A stretch of DNA of 34,679 nucleotides, from the NCBI GenBank assembly GCA_910587235.1, contig CAJUKD010000024.1, positions 1-34,679 of the forward strand, in the 5' to 3' direction. The notes beneath the pieces were generated by a model. The model worked only from the letters and a program-made list of their open reading frames with translations, was not told where the DNA came from and searched no databases. This document shows, piece after piece, positions 9,074 to 18,254 of the stretch (the stretch's first letter is position 1; each line of letters starts with the position of its first letter). Position numbers and translations under genes: made by a program. The DNA comes from an uncultured Muribaculaceae bacterium (GTDB taxonomy: Bacteria; Bacteroidota; Bacteroidia; Bacteroidales; Muribaculaceae).

Positions 9074-12000
9074 ATGAAAAAACAGTTACTTTCTGCCGCA
9101 TACGCCGTTCTTTGCGGCATTACCGCTATGGCGGCTCCAGGCGACCTTTTTTATGAGGATTTTGAAGGGCAAACCATTACCGTAAGTCAGGAATACATCG
9201 ACCTGGATATCGACGGTTGGGATGTAGTCAAAAGTAATCCTGACTCGTCACGACCGTTCTATTGGTGCATTTCCCGCGACACCAAGGGTGAAGGTGCGGC
9301 CTTGCAAGTAGTAAACGTCAAGGCGTGGATTGATCCTTCGAAAGCAACCTATTCCGACACTGATGTAACGTTAAAAAAAGGTTATGACTGGCTTGTGACG
9401 CCTGAAATGACACTTCAGGGCGGCTACGAGCTGGCATTCCAGTGGAAGAGTTCGTCGCAGGCACTCGACAAAAAGCAGTACGACCTGCGCGTATTCGTGC
9501 TTGAAGAAGGACAGACTGTCGGCGAGCTTGATGAAAACGGTCATATATTTTCGTTCACCGACCCTGACATGTTACTTGAGAGCGGAGTGCAGCCGACTGA
9601 CTATGGTTTTTATACCGTTCCCTGGGTAGGATGGACAAATTATGTATCTAAAATCGATCTCACACCTTGGGCCGGTAAGAAAATCCGTGTCGCTTTCGGT
9701 TATTATATCACCGGAGTCGTAGGCAACTATTCCGGACGTATTGATGCCGTCAACAGCATTGAACTGGATAATATACGCGTTTATGCCAATCAGGCGGCTC
9801 AGACTCCTGTCCCGACTCTCAGCTCCGATCGCTGGGATTTCGGTCAGGTTTATGTCGGCGCCTCGATGCGTTCAGACGCCATCACATTAACCAACACCGG
9901 TGCGGCCGGTCTTAAAATTACCGATGTAGTGGCTCCGGAGGGCTTTGAGGTGGTATTTGACCGTAAGCTTGAAGATATCAATCTGAAAAAGAACGAGTCG
10001 ATGCAGTTCCAGGTGCTTTATAAAGCCTCTATGACATCATCGGCATCCGGCAACATAGTAATAAAGACCAACGGATCTGACGCGACCATGGCTGTAAGCG
10101 TATCGAAGCAGATGCTTGCGGCCGACGAGGCTTTTGAGGGCTTCGAGGGTGAAGTTTTTCCTCCTGCCGGATGGACCAATCTCCAATGGGGAGCTACCGA
10201 GGCATATATTGAAGGATCAAAGGCTGCTACCCCGCGCGCCTATTATCAGGAAAAGAACTACCTGCGTTCGCCGCGTATCGATGCCACCCGCGGGCCTGTT
10301 TCGATTTCGTTCAATTATGCCGATTTCTACAGCAGCGACGACGACACCGGTGCCGATACCGAAGTCCGTATTGAATTCTCATCCGACGGCGGTGCCACTT
10401 GGAGCGTCGTGGATACTTATGACTATCAGGATGTATATAATACAATCCTGCGTAAATCCTATACCCGCGAAGCTGCTTCCGACAATTGCTACTGGCAGTT
10501 TGTCTGGGATCTCACATATTATGACTCCGAAACAGGAGCAAATGCAGGCCTTTTCTATCTCGATGCTGTTGTTCTCAACGGAATCTATGGTGCCGGCGGC
10601 GCTCCTTCAGCTACTACGGCCGTCAAACCGACTGCCGATTCAGGTGAAATTTTCTCGCGAGGTGTGACTCTCGAATGGGCGCCGGCACAGTTTGCGACCG
10701 GTTATAAACTCTATGTCGGCAGTGATGCCGCTGCGAGCAATATTGTGAATGGTACAGACCTTGGAAATGTACTGTCGTACACACTCCCCGACCTGGCGTA
10801 TTCAACTACCTATAACTGGAAAGTCGTGCCTTATAACGCCAAGGGCGACGCCGTTTCATGCCCCACTTGGATGTTCCGTACTATTTCGGATCCGACAATC
10901 ACCAACCTGCCATATTTCGAAGGTTTCGACAACGGTGTGCCTCCTTTGGGATGGAATATGATAGCTTCCGGCAGGACATGCTGGGATTCCAACACTCTTG
11001 CTCCTTACGGCGGTACGGCTTCGGCTATGGCTAATGCCCGTTCCGACGGCAATACTGCAATTCTTGAAACACCCGATGTGGTGGTGAACGAACCGTCATT
11101 TGTAACTTTCTACTGGGGCGATGACGTGGCTATTGATCTTGTGAAAGACACACTTGGACAGGCAGTCAATACAACCAAAGGATCCGACGGTATTTCCGAC
11201 GTAAGCTTCGAGATTCTTGTCGACGGTACGTGGACGCGTCTGGCGCTCCTGTCTGATAAGAACAACAAGTACTGGATCCGTGAGCGCTTTGACCTCTCTC
11301 CGTATATAGGTAAGACCGTCGCATTCCGCTGGGTATATACCTATTATGATTACATGCGTACTACAGGCGCTTGTATCGACCAGTTCTCGATCGAATCGGC
11401 TATGCCGGTGAAACTCTCCTTCAACGCCACTGACTGGGATGCCGGCAAGGTCAACGCAACGGAAAGTTTCGATACGGAAACCGCATTCACCATTTATAAC
11501 GACGGTTCGCAGGATGCCGAAATCAAGGCTGTGACATTCACACATCCGAACTTCCGCAGCAGCCTCAAGGCAGGGCAGAAGATCGCCGCCGGAAAAGCTG
11601 TTAACTTCTCGCTTGGATTCAGCGGAAACGATGCGAATAGCACACTTACAGGTGTCATGACTGTCGAAACGGCAGACGGGGCTTCCGCTTCATTGCCTGT
11701 TCGAGCCGAAGTGCTTCCGTCCGATACCCGTTTCTTTGGATTCGAACGCGACGTATGGGGTACCAAAAAACCTGCCGGCCTGACGACTGTCGATGTCGAC
11801 CGGTTCAATACAATATCCTTGATGGTTGTCGACTATCCGTGTCGCGGAGAGGCATTCGCATTTGCTGTCATGAATTATAAGAAGTCAGACTGGAGCATCT
11901 GTTATCCTCACACCGGCGACCAGTGTTTGGTGACATTCGGTGCCGACGGCGACGGACGTTCAGTGGAAGACTGGATCATATCGCCATCGATGGTGGCTAC

Positions 12001-12547
12001 GGCCGATACAGAATTTGAATTCTGGTGCCGCGACTATCTCAAGTCCGACGATGACCGTTTCGGTCAGGGTCGCGCTTGTGTCATGGTCAGCACGGAAGGA
12101 CCCGATGATCTTTCGAAGTTCGAGATGGTAAGCTCGAATATGGTGCCCCGGCCTGAAAAAGAGGAATACACGGCATTCCGTACCCATCTGGGCAAATACG
12201 CCGGCAAGAAAATATGGGTGGGTCTGCGACACACTGTAACAGATGGTCTGGCTTATTTCTATGACGATCTGTGTTTCACACATGTGAGTGATTTCGCAGC
12301 CGGAAATCTGACATTTACAGTCGACGACAAGGCCGCTATATCTGTTTATCCGAATCCTGTGGCCGATGTCCTCAATATTGCAGGTGTTGAAGCCGCTGAC
12401 CTGACGGTATATTCCGCATCCGGCTCGGTTGTCACAAAAGCAGAACAAGCCTCCTCTATCGAGGTTGACACTCTCGCTCCCGGTGCATATATCATAGTTA
12501 TAGCTACAGACTCCGACGTACAGACACGCCGCTTCATCAAACGGTAG
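9074..12547 (+). CDS. Secreted choice-of-anchor-J multidomain protein with T9SS type A sorting domain
   Basis: A 1157-aa protein. The signal peptide is MKKQLLSAAYAVLCGITAMA (residues 1-20). Four choice-of-anchor-J/cleaved-adhesin-like jelly-roll modules are visible by their openings (FYEDFEG, AFEGFEGEVFPPAGW, FEGFDNGVPPLGW, FFGFERD) and their TPEM or SPSM strands. Between them are two choice-of-anchor-D-like beta-sandwiches (WDFGQVYVG near 256, WDAGKVN near 792) and one FN3-like domain (about 520-605). Residues about 1090-1157 are a T9SS type A sorting domain (YPNPVADVLNIAG to RRFIKR), which directs export across the outer membrane and is usually cleaved off on attachment to the surface. No catalytic motif is seen. 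The role is likely surface adhesion or glycan/protein binding; the ligand is unknown. It resembles the next two genes in architecture. Confidence 0.88.
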   Translation: MKKQLLSAAYAVLCGITAMAAPGDLFYEDFEGQTITVSQEYIDLDIDGWDVVKSNPDSSRPFYWCISRDTKGEGAALQVVNVKAWIDPSKATYSDTDVTLKKGYDWLVTPEMTLQGGYELAFQWKSSSQALDKKQYDLRVFVLEEGQTVGELDENGHIFSFTDPDMLLESGVQPTDYGFYTVPWVGWTNYVSKIDLTPWAGKKIRVAFGYYITGVVGNYSGRIDAVNSIELDNIRVYANQAAQTPVPTLSSDRWDFGQVYVGASMRSDAITLTNTGAAGLKITDVVAPEGFEVVFDRKLEDINLKKNESMQFQVLYKASMTSSASGNIVIKTNGSDATMAVSVSKQMLAADEAFEGFEGEVFPPAGWTNLQWGATEAYIEGSKAATPRAYYQEKNYLRSPRIDATRGPVSISFNYADFYSSDDDTGADTEVRIEFSSDGGATWSVVDTYDYQDVYNTILRKSYTREAASDNCYWQFVWDLTYYDSETGANAGLFYLDAVVLNGIYGAGGAPSATTAVKPTADSGEIFSRGVTLEWAPAQFATGYKLYVGSDAAASNIVNGTDLGNVLSYTLPDLAYSTTYNWKVVPYNAKGDAVSCPTWMFRTISDPTITNLPYFEGFDNGVPPLGWNMIASGRTCWDSNTLAPYGGTASAMANARSDGNTAILETPDVVVNEPSFVTFYWGDDVAIDLVKDTLGQAVNTTKGSDGISDVSFEILVDGTWTRLALLSDKNNKYWIRERFDLSPYIGKTVAFRWVYTYYDYMRTTGACIDQFSIESAMPVKLSFNATDWDAGKVNATESFDTETAFTIYNDGSQDAEIKAVTFTHPNFRSSLKAGQKIAAGKAVNFSLGFSGNDANSTLTGVMTVETADGASASLPVRAEVLPSDTRFFGFERDVWGTKKPAGLTTVDVDRFNTISLMVVDYPCRGEAFAFAVMNYKKSDWSICYPHTGDQCLVTFGADGDGRSVEDWIISPSMVATADTEFEFWCRDYLKSDDDRFGQGRACVMVSTEGPDDLSKFEMVSSNMVPRPEKEEYTAFRTHLGKYAGKKIWVGLRHTVTDGLAYFYDDLCFTHVSDFAAGNLTFTVDDKAAISVYPNPVADVLNIAGVEAADLTVYSASGSVVTKAEQASSIEVDTLAPGAYIIVIATDSDVQTRRFIKR

Positions 12548-12550
12548 ATT

Positions 12551-12598
12551 TATAAGATCTGCCGGGCTTCTGCTCCTGCTTGCCCGGCAGATCTTATA
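12551..12598 (+). terminator. Perfect 17-bp hairpin after the 1157-aa gene
   Basis: The arms 12551-12567 and 12582-12598 are exact reverse complements, with a 14-nt loop. It starts 3 nt after the stop codon. No long T tract follows, so it may act as a weak terminator or as a 3'-end-stabilising structure that lets some transcription continue into the next gene. Confidence 0.7.
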
Positions 12599-12641
12599 CA
12601 AAGGAATTTCCCGATTATCAAACAAAATACACACATTTGCA

Positions 12642-15545
12642 ATGAAACAGACATTTACAAGACTGCTGAGTCTGCTTGCAGTTGCCGGTTCTGCTTTGGC
12701 CGCATATTGCGGGCCGGCCCTGACCATAACTGATGCGTCAATGACAAAGCTGACCACGGCGTCGAAACTCTATGCCGAAAGCGACAACGTGATCCGTTGT
12801 GTGAAATTTAATGTTACGCTGGAGAACACCGGCGATGCCGAGGTTCCGGCAGGCAAGACACTGACGGTGATGACGCGTTCCGACGAATATGATCTTCAGA
12901 CCTGGCCTATCCCCGAAACGATTGCCCCCGGCGAGAGCAAGAACTTTGAATTCGGCGGTGAACTGAGCCTCTCCACCCTGATGGGATTCGAAGGCCGTAA
13001 AAGTTCTTATTGGGAGGCTATATGTATACAGGAAGATGTGACATTCACGACCTATAGCAACAAGTCCATTCTTGGTGGTTCGTGGTTCGATCTGTGTCCG
13101 TATATAGTTGATTTCTGCCTGACGCCTGTCGGTTCCGGCGCCGAGCTTGATGCCGCAATCAACTATGGATTTGTTACAGAAGCATCAACCAAGGCTTTCC
13201 GTTTGCGTTCCATCGGTTCGGCTGATGTGCTTATTACCGCTATCGAACTTCCCGAAGGGTTTACCATTGATCAGACTCTTCCTCTTGCTTTGATTGGCCG
13301 TGGAAATCCTGAAGCGACGGATGCCAATGAGTACTGTACGGTAAACATAACCCTTACGCCGCTCTCCGCCGGTGTGAAGGCGGGGAAAATACGTTTTGTT
13401 TCTGAAAGTCTTACCAAAGAGTATGATATTTCGGGCTCATGTATTATGCCCGGCGTATTTTATGAAGGCTTTGAATCCGATGAGGGCAGCAGCTATGTTC
13501 CTGCCGGATGGATTCTGGGTGATAATTGGGGTGTGGCTAACAACTATCAGTCGGACGACGACAAGTATGTACTTGCACATTCGTCGGCGACAAATGGAGC
13601 TGAAAGTTTCGCCATAACGCCTCTGCTGCATTTCAATGCAGGCGAAGCTATGAGTGTCACTACAATCCGCCGCAGTTACGACTCAAAACTTGAAATCTAC
13701 TATTCTCCCGACCGCGTGAACTGGACTGTGCTTAAAAGAATAGCAGGACGAGCGCAGGATGGTTACGAAATGTATCCGTCGAATAACTATACACCGGTGG
13801 AACTTATTCTTTCCGATATTCCTGAAGGAAACTATTACATAGGTTTCCGTGGCTTGTACACTTATGTCAACGACGTTTTCGGTGGCAGTATAGTCGATGT
13901 CGAACACGATGTCATGGTGACATCCACGAACGCGACTCCCGCCGCCACTGTGAATAAGCCTTATGCCTATGGTATTACTGCACGAAATCTCGGCAAAAAG
14001 GCTGAACCAGCCGGTTCGTATACAGTCGAACTGCTTGTCGACGAAGAGGTTGTCGCTGCTGTCGAAGCTCCCGAATGGACTGCAGGAGCGGATATGGACT
14101 TTGAATTCTCCCATGTTTTCCACTCGGCAGGCGAGCACGTCGTATATGCGCGTATAACAGCCGGCGATGCGGTGGCTACCTCGTTGAACGTAGCTGTCGA
14201 CGTCGTAGCGGAGTCGTCTGATGCCGCTGTGCTTGTGGGTACTGCCGGAAACGAGCAGGGTACCGAGGGCGCTCCATTCAAGACCTGGGACAAGAATTCA
14301 GAGAGTCAGGTGATCTATACCGAGGCTTATCTTGCAAAATACGGTATCGTTCCCGGTACGAAAATCAACTATATAGCTTTCGACGCACGTACAAACGCCG
14401 ACAAGAGAATCAATGCGACTGTCAAACTGTGGCTTAAGAAAGTCAATGAATCGACAGTCGATCCTTACGCCGCATACGATATCAGCGATGAGGAGCCGCT
14501 CTATTCGCAGCAGCATGAGCTTCTTTATGTCAATGACAATAATTTCCGCGAATTTGTCCGTATGCCTATCGAGGGTGGTTATGTCTACGAAGGCGGCAAT
14601 CTGCTGATGGTAACACGGCACCAGGATGCAGACGGATATGCCCGTGTATATGTATGCCACGATCCGGAACTTGCCGAAAATGCTATTCTGAAAAGCACAG
14701 ACAGTGCTACATCATTCCTTACGATGTCTTATAGCCGTGATGCGAACGGTACGCCTCTGGCAAAGTTCGGTGTCTATATCGAGCCTGCATCGGTAAGCGG
14801 TAAAGTCACCGGTATCGACGGAGAGCCTCTTGCCGGACAGACCGTTGAGCTTCGTTCGGGCGATGTGCTCTACACTGCAGTGACCGACAGCGAAGGCAAT
14901 TATAGCGCCGATGTTTTCCAGCCGGAACTTGATTACGTGCTTACTGTTGCCAAAGCAGGCTATGTGCCCTTCAGCACAGAGCTAAGCTTTGCCGCGAGCA
15001 GCTCTGTTACTGTCGACGCTTCCCTTACAGAATTCTCAGGCGAGCGTGCGTTCACTCTCAGCCTTGTTGTAAGTGCTCCGGAAGGCATAAGCCTCGACGG
15101 CCGTCAGTTCACGTTGACTCCGGTGGCTACTTTGGAATCGTATCCTGCCGAAGAGTGCGTGCTTGCAGCAGACGGCACGGCAACGGTCAATGTCTGCGGA
15201 GGCAAGCACATTCTTGAAATGACTGTCGACGGCACCATGCCTCACAGTTCCGAAATCAATGTGAAAGGCGACATGGAACATCAGCTTGCTCTCGAACTTA
15301 AGGAAACCGGACTGGAGCTTAATGCAGTCGGCGAAATCGCCATATATCCGAATCCCGTTGTCGATGTAGTCAACATCGCCGGTGTCGAGGCTGCTGATAT
15401 CACGGTATTCAATGCCGCCGGCGTTGAAGTAGCTTCCGCAAAAGCAGTCAAGGCTCTTGCTGTCGACGCGCTCGCTCCCGGTTCGTATCTGGTTGTTATC
15501 GTTACTGACGGGCAGACTGTGACCCGTCGTATGATCAAACGTTAA
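12642..15545 (+). CDS. Secreted beta-sandwich protein with regulatory-like domain and T9SS type A sorting domain
   Basis: A 967-aa protein. The signal peptide covers about residues 1-20 (basic start, then LLSLLAVAGSALAA). Residues about 25-130 are a beta domain starting ALTITDASM. A choice-of-anchor-J-like module opens at GVFYEGFESDEG (about 269). CARDB-like strands follow (about 430-525). Residues about 713-795 are a carboxypeptidase-regulatory-like domain (VSGKVTGIDGEPLAGQTV). A further beta module (about 800-886) also occurs in the next protein. Residues about 900-967 are a T9SS type A sorting domain (YPNPVVDVVNIAGVEAADI to RRMIKR), nearly the same as that of the preceding protein. No enzymatic motif is seen. 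Probably surface-displayed and binding; substrate unknown. Hairpins lie on both sides, so it may be transcribed alone or by read-through. Confidence 0.87.
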   Translation: MKQTFTRLLSLLAVAGSALAAYCGPALTITDASMTKLTTASKLYAESDNVIRCVKFNVTLENTGDAEVPAGKTLTVMTRSDEYDLQTWPIPETIAPGESKNFEFGGELSLSTLMGFEGRKSSYWEAICIQEDVTFTTYSNKSILGGSWFDLCPYIVDFCLTPVGSGAELDAAINYGFVTEASTKAFRLRSIGSADVLITAIELPEGFTIDQTLPLALIGRGNPEATDANEYCTVNITLTPLSAGVKAGKIRFVSESLTKEYDISGSCIMPGVFYEGFESDEGSSYVPAGWILGDNWGVANNYQSDDDKYVLAHSSATNGAESFAITPLLHFNAGEAMSVTTIRRSYDSKLEIYYSPDRVNWTVLKRIAGRAQDGYEMYPSNNYTPVELILSDIPEGNYYIGFRGLYTYVNDVFGGSIVDVEHDVMVTSTNATPAATVNKPYAYGITARNLGKKAEPAGSYTVELLVDEEVVAAVEAPEWTAGADMDFEFSHVFHSAGEHVVYARITAGDAVATSLNVAVDVVAESSDAAVLVGTAGNEQGTEGAPFKTWDKNSESQVIYTEAYLAKYGIVPGTKINYIAFDARTNADKRINATVKLWLKKVNESTVDPYAAYDISDEEPLYSQQHELLYVNDNNFREFVRMPIEGGYVYEGGNLLMVTRHQDADGYARVYVCHDPELAENAILKSTDSATSFLTMSYSRDANGTPLAKFGVYIEPASVSGKVTGIDGEPLAGQTVELRSGDVLYTAVTDSEGNYSADVFQPELDYVLTVAKAGYVPFSTELSFAASSSVTVDASLTEFSGERAFTLSLVVSAPEGISLDGRQFTLTPVATLESYPAEECVLAADGTATVNVCGGKHILEMTVDGTMPHSSEINVKGDMEHQLALELKETGLELNAVGEIAIYPNPVVDVVNIAGVEAADITVFNAAGVEVASAKAVKALAVDALAPGSYLVVIVTDGQTVTRRMIKR

Positions 15546-15562
15546 ACAGATTGTAAAACAAT

Positions 15563-15608
15563 AAGCCCTGTCGGTAAAATAGATATAATTACCGATAGGG
15601 CTTTTTTC
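15563..15608 (+). terminator. Rho-independent terminator after the 967-aa gene
   Basis: The arms 15563-15577 and 15589-15603 pair over 15 bp with a single G-U pair and an 11-nt loop. A T-rich tail follows directly (CTTTTTT). Location and shape fit an intrinsic terminator on the plus strand. Confidence 0.8.
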
Positions 15609-15631
15609 AACGGATTGGAAAATTACAAACA

Positions 15632-18175
15632 ATGAAACATCTACTTTTCAGTTTTTTTCTCGTTTTTGCCATTGCCTTGCCGACAGTGGCCGCGAATTAT
15701 TCGACGGAGCGTGAGCATTCATTTGAATTGCAGGTGAACGGCCCATCGGGACTGAATATGTCGGGACTGCGCTTTTCACTATATTCCGGACTCGTTTCGG
15801 CATTTTATCCTCAGTCTGAAACAATGCTCGATGCAGCAGGTCATGCAGCATTAGATGTCTATGGAGGCCAGCATACTTTGCAGCTGGATATAGACGGGAT
15901 GAAAAAAGTCACGCGCAGTTTTACCGTCGACGGCCCTGTAAGCCTGACTATAGATCTTAGCGAAAATATAGATGCACCATACGGACTTTCATGTACGATC
16001 GACCACGATATATATACGGCGGTCAATACCGTTACATTGGGCTGGAATGGAGAAGAAACAGTATTTGAGGATGGTTTTGAGGATTATGACGCTTTTGCCG
16101 TAAATTTTGCTCCTTGGTCGGGAATCGACGGCGACGGTGTTGCGGCGGCTGATTTGCAGGGACTGTATCCGAACAGAGGCGTCCTGAACTATGCTCAGAT
16201 AATCAATCCTATGGCTGTAAATCCGGTGTGGGATCCCGTACAGTATCCTACGCTGGCAGCCAGAACCGGGATGCAGTATGCCGGTTTTATCCAGACCACA
16301 TCCGGCGTACCGAACGACGACTGGCTTATAACTCCGCGTCTTACCATAGGGCGCGACAATATCCTTCGATTCAGTGTCAAGAGCGCTGATAAAGGAAGCG
16401 CGCGTTTCGTTGTCGGTATAACGGAAGTAGCCGAACCCCGAGCTTCGGATTTTATCGTGATTTCTGACGGAAATTATATAGAAGCGGACTATCGCGGCTG
16501 GACCGATGTCGAGATTTCGCTCGCAGACTATGTCGGTCGCGATGTTAAGATAGGTTTTCACTGTATATCTGCTACAGGAGCCTTTATCTCGCAGCTCGAC
16601 GATGTGTTCGTAGGACGTCTGGCCGAGGCTGGAGCCATCGGATGCAATACGCGTCGTGTAGCTCCGCATAAGGCCGGCGGTCCGTATGAATCCTACATAA
16701 TCCGCCTCGACGGGGTAGAAGTAGCCAGAACCCGAGGGCTTAGCTATGTGCTTGATGACGTAGCTCCGGGCGAGCATGTCGCTGAAATAGTATGTACCGG
16801 TCTTGAAGCAGTCAGTGAAGCAGCTGTGATTCCTTTTACAATAGACCCTGAGGATTTTGTCCGTGCGGAATTCGCTCTTTCCACCAACAACGGAGAAGTC
16901 TTGTCTGCTGTCAATTTATCGCTCGGATCAGGCGACAGAGCTTATACGGTGCCTCTTGTCAATGGTGCTGCGACAGTTCCGTCGCTTCCGAAAGGTAGAT
17001 ATTCAGTGGCTGTTGCCGAGGAGTTCTACCATCCTTACAATTCGGATATAAGGGTCGAGGCCGACGGTCGTTTTGAGATTCTGCTCGAGGAGGTCATTAC
17101 GGCGCCGTTCAATGTCGCGCATTCATCTGAAGAAGGAGCCGACGGACTGGCTGATGTGACTGTCACTTGGAACCGCAACTATGGGTTTTATGACAGTTTT
17201 GAAGAATATGACGATTTTGCTACCGATTATTTCGGCGGATGGACTACCCGGGATAGAAACACCATGGAGCAATATTCTTATCCTATAGGCTTGGGGTCGA
17301 TGTACAATATCGTTACATTCCCCGGCTGCAGCACCACTTCGGCGCCGGCATGTGTGCCGCCGCTCGTGTTCAATCCTCTGACTACGTTACCGTCCATGGC
17401 TTCGGATCCGGCTGTCGCCGCACCTACGGGAGAGAAGACCATACTTTTCCAGGGACCGCAGGGCGCACGAGCCGACAAATGGCTTATTTCGCCTGAAATT
17501 TCTGTCCGCGAAGGTTATGAATTCTCGGTAGTGGCCAAAGCATACGCGATATATACGGAAACTCTTGAATTCTGCATCTCGACAAACGGAACCTATCCGT
17601 CAAGATTCACAGTACTCGATGCGGTCAATCCTCCGCACTCCGAATGGACGAAGTATGTGATTTCTCTTGCCGATTATGTGGGTAAGGAGGTGCGTGTCGC
17701 CGTGCATTGTACGTCTAACGACGGTTTCCTTGTTCAGGTCGATGACATAAGTGTCGGCCGCGAAGGAGGCGAGGAGGCTGCTGCTGCCGGTTATGTCCGC
17801 TATTACAATGTGTCGCTTGACGGAGGCGAGCCTGTAGTGACGGGTGATAAGGAGATTACGTTCGATGGTCTTGCCGACGGACGGCATACTGTAAGCATCA
17901 CCGCTGTTTACTCGTCCGGAATCTCGGATGCTGTTATCTATGAATTTGAAATAGGTTCTGCCGGTGCTGCTGTTTCCGCTTGCAGTCCGGAATTGTCTGT
18001 AGTGGCAGCGGGCGGTAATCTTGAGTTCAGAGGGAAAGGCACAGCCGAAGTATTCACGCCACGCGGAGAACGAGTCGCTACAGCGGATGTGGATGGCGCT
18101 TTGTCGCTTCCGCTCTCTTCCGGAATCTATATCGTCCGTACCGATTCAGGACGCGTGTTAAAGTTCAGGCTCTGA
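15632..18175 (+). CDS. Secreted protein with duplicated regulatory/anchor-J/FN3-like units
   Basis: An 847-aa protein. The signal peptide is MKHLLFSFFLVFAIALPTVA (residues 1-20). The architecture is an internal duplication: a small beta module (about 27-110), a choice-of-anchor-J/cleaved-adhesin-like module (about 142-330, containing DDWLITPRL and SLADYVGRDVKIGFH) and an FN3-like stretch; then a second beta module (about 410-490), a second anchor-J module (about 519-710, containing DKWLISPEI and SLADYVGKEVRVAVH) and a second FN3-like stretch. The C-terminus (about 785-847) looks like a degenerate sorting domain: it keeps the GIYIVRT strand but lacks the YPNP opening, so T9SS export is likely but less certain. 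No catalytic residues are recognised. It probably binds proteins or glycans outside the cell, like its two upstream neighbours. Confidence 0.82.
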   Translation: MKHLLFSFFLVFAIALPTVAANYSTEREHSFELQVNGPSGLNMSGLRFSLYSGLVSAFYPQSETMLDAAGHAALDVYGGQHTLQLDIDGMKKVTRSFTVDGPVSLTIDLSENIDAPYGLSCTIDHDIYTAVNTVTLGWNGEETVFEDGFEDYDAFAVNFAPWSGIDGDGVAAADLQGLYPNRGVLNYAQIINPMAVNPVWDPVQYPTLAARTGMQYAGFIQTTSGVPNDDWLITPRLTIGRDNILRFSVKSADKGSARFVVGITEVAEPRASDFIVISDGNYIEADYRGWTDVEISLADYVGRDVKIGFHCISATGAFISQLDDVFVGRLAEAGAIGCNTRRVAPHKAGGPYESYIIRLDGVEVARTRGLSYVLDDVAPGEHVAEIVCTGLEAVSEAAVIPFTIDPEDFVRAEFALSTNNGEVLSAVNLSLGSGDRAYTVPLVNGAATVPSLPKGRYSVAVAEEFYHPYNSDIRVEADGRFEILLEEVITAPFNVAHSSEEGADGLADVTVTWNRNYGFYDSFEEYDDFATDYFGGWTTRDRNTMEQYSYPIGLGSMYNIVTFPGCSTTSAPACVPPLVFNPLTTLPSMASDPAVAAPTGEKTILFQGPQGARADKWLISPEISVREGYEFSVVAKAYAIYTETLEFCISTNGTYPSRFTVLDAVNPPHSEWTKYVISLADYVGKEVRVAVHCTSNDGFLVQVDDISVGREGGEEAAAAGYVRYYNVSLDGGEPVVTGDKEITFDGLADGRHTVSITAVYSSGISDAVIYEFEIGSAGAAVSACSPELSVVAAGGNLEFRGKGTAEVFTPRGERVATADVDGALSLPLSSGIYIVRTDSGRVLKFRL

Positions 18176-18192
18176 AACAGGCCTTTGTGTTT

Positions 18193-18232
18193 AAAAAAAA
18201 GGCGATGTGTCCGCTGCGGACACATCGCCTTT
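18193..18232. terminator. Bidirectional terminator between convergent genes
   Basis: A near-perfect GC-rich hairpin (arms about 18199-18213 and 18217-18231, tiny loop) carries an A8 run on its left and TTT on its right. It can end the plus-strand 847-aa gene and, with U8 on the minus strand, the nifJ transcript. Confidence 0.85.
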
Positions 18233-18254
18233 CAGTGTTTATGACTTTGGATTG

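Noticed and set aside
9074..18175. A polysaccharide utilisation locus
   Set aside because: No SusC/SusD pair, glycoside hydrolase or sulfatase is present. The three proteins are non-catalytic beta-sandwich proteins with T9SS-like tails.
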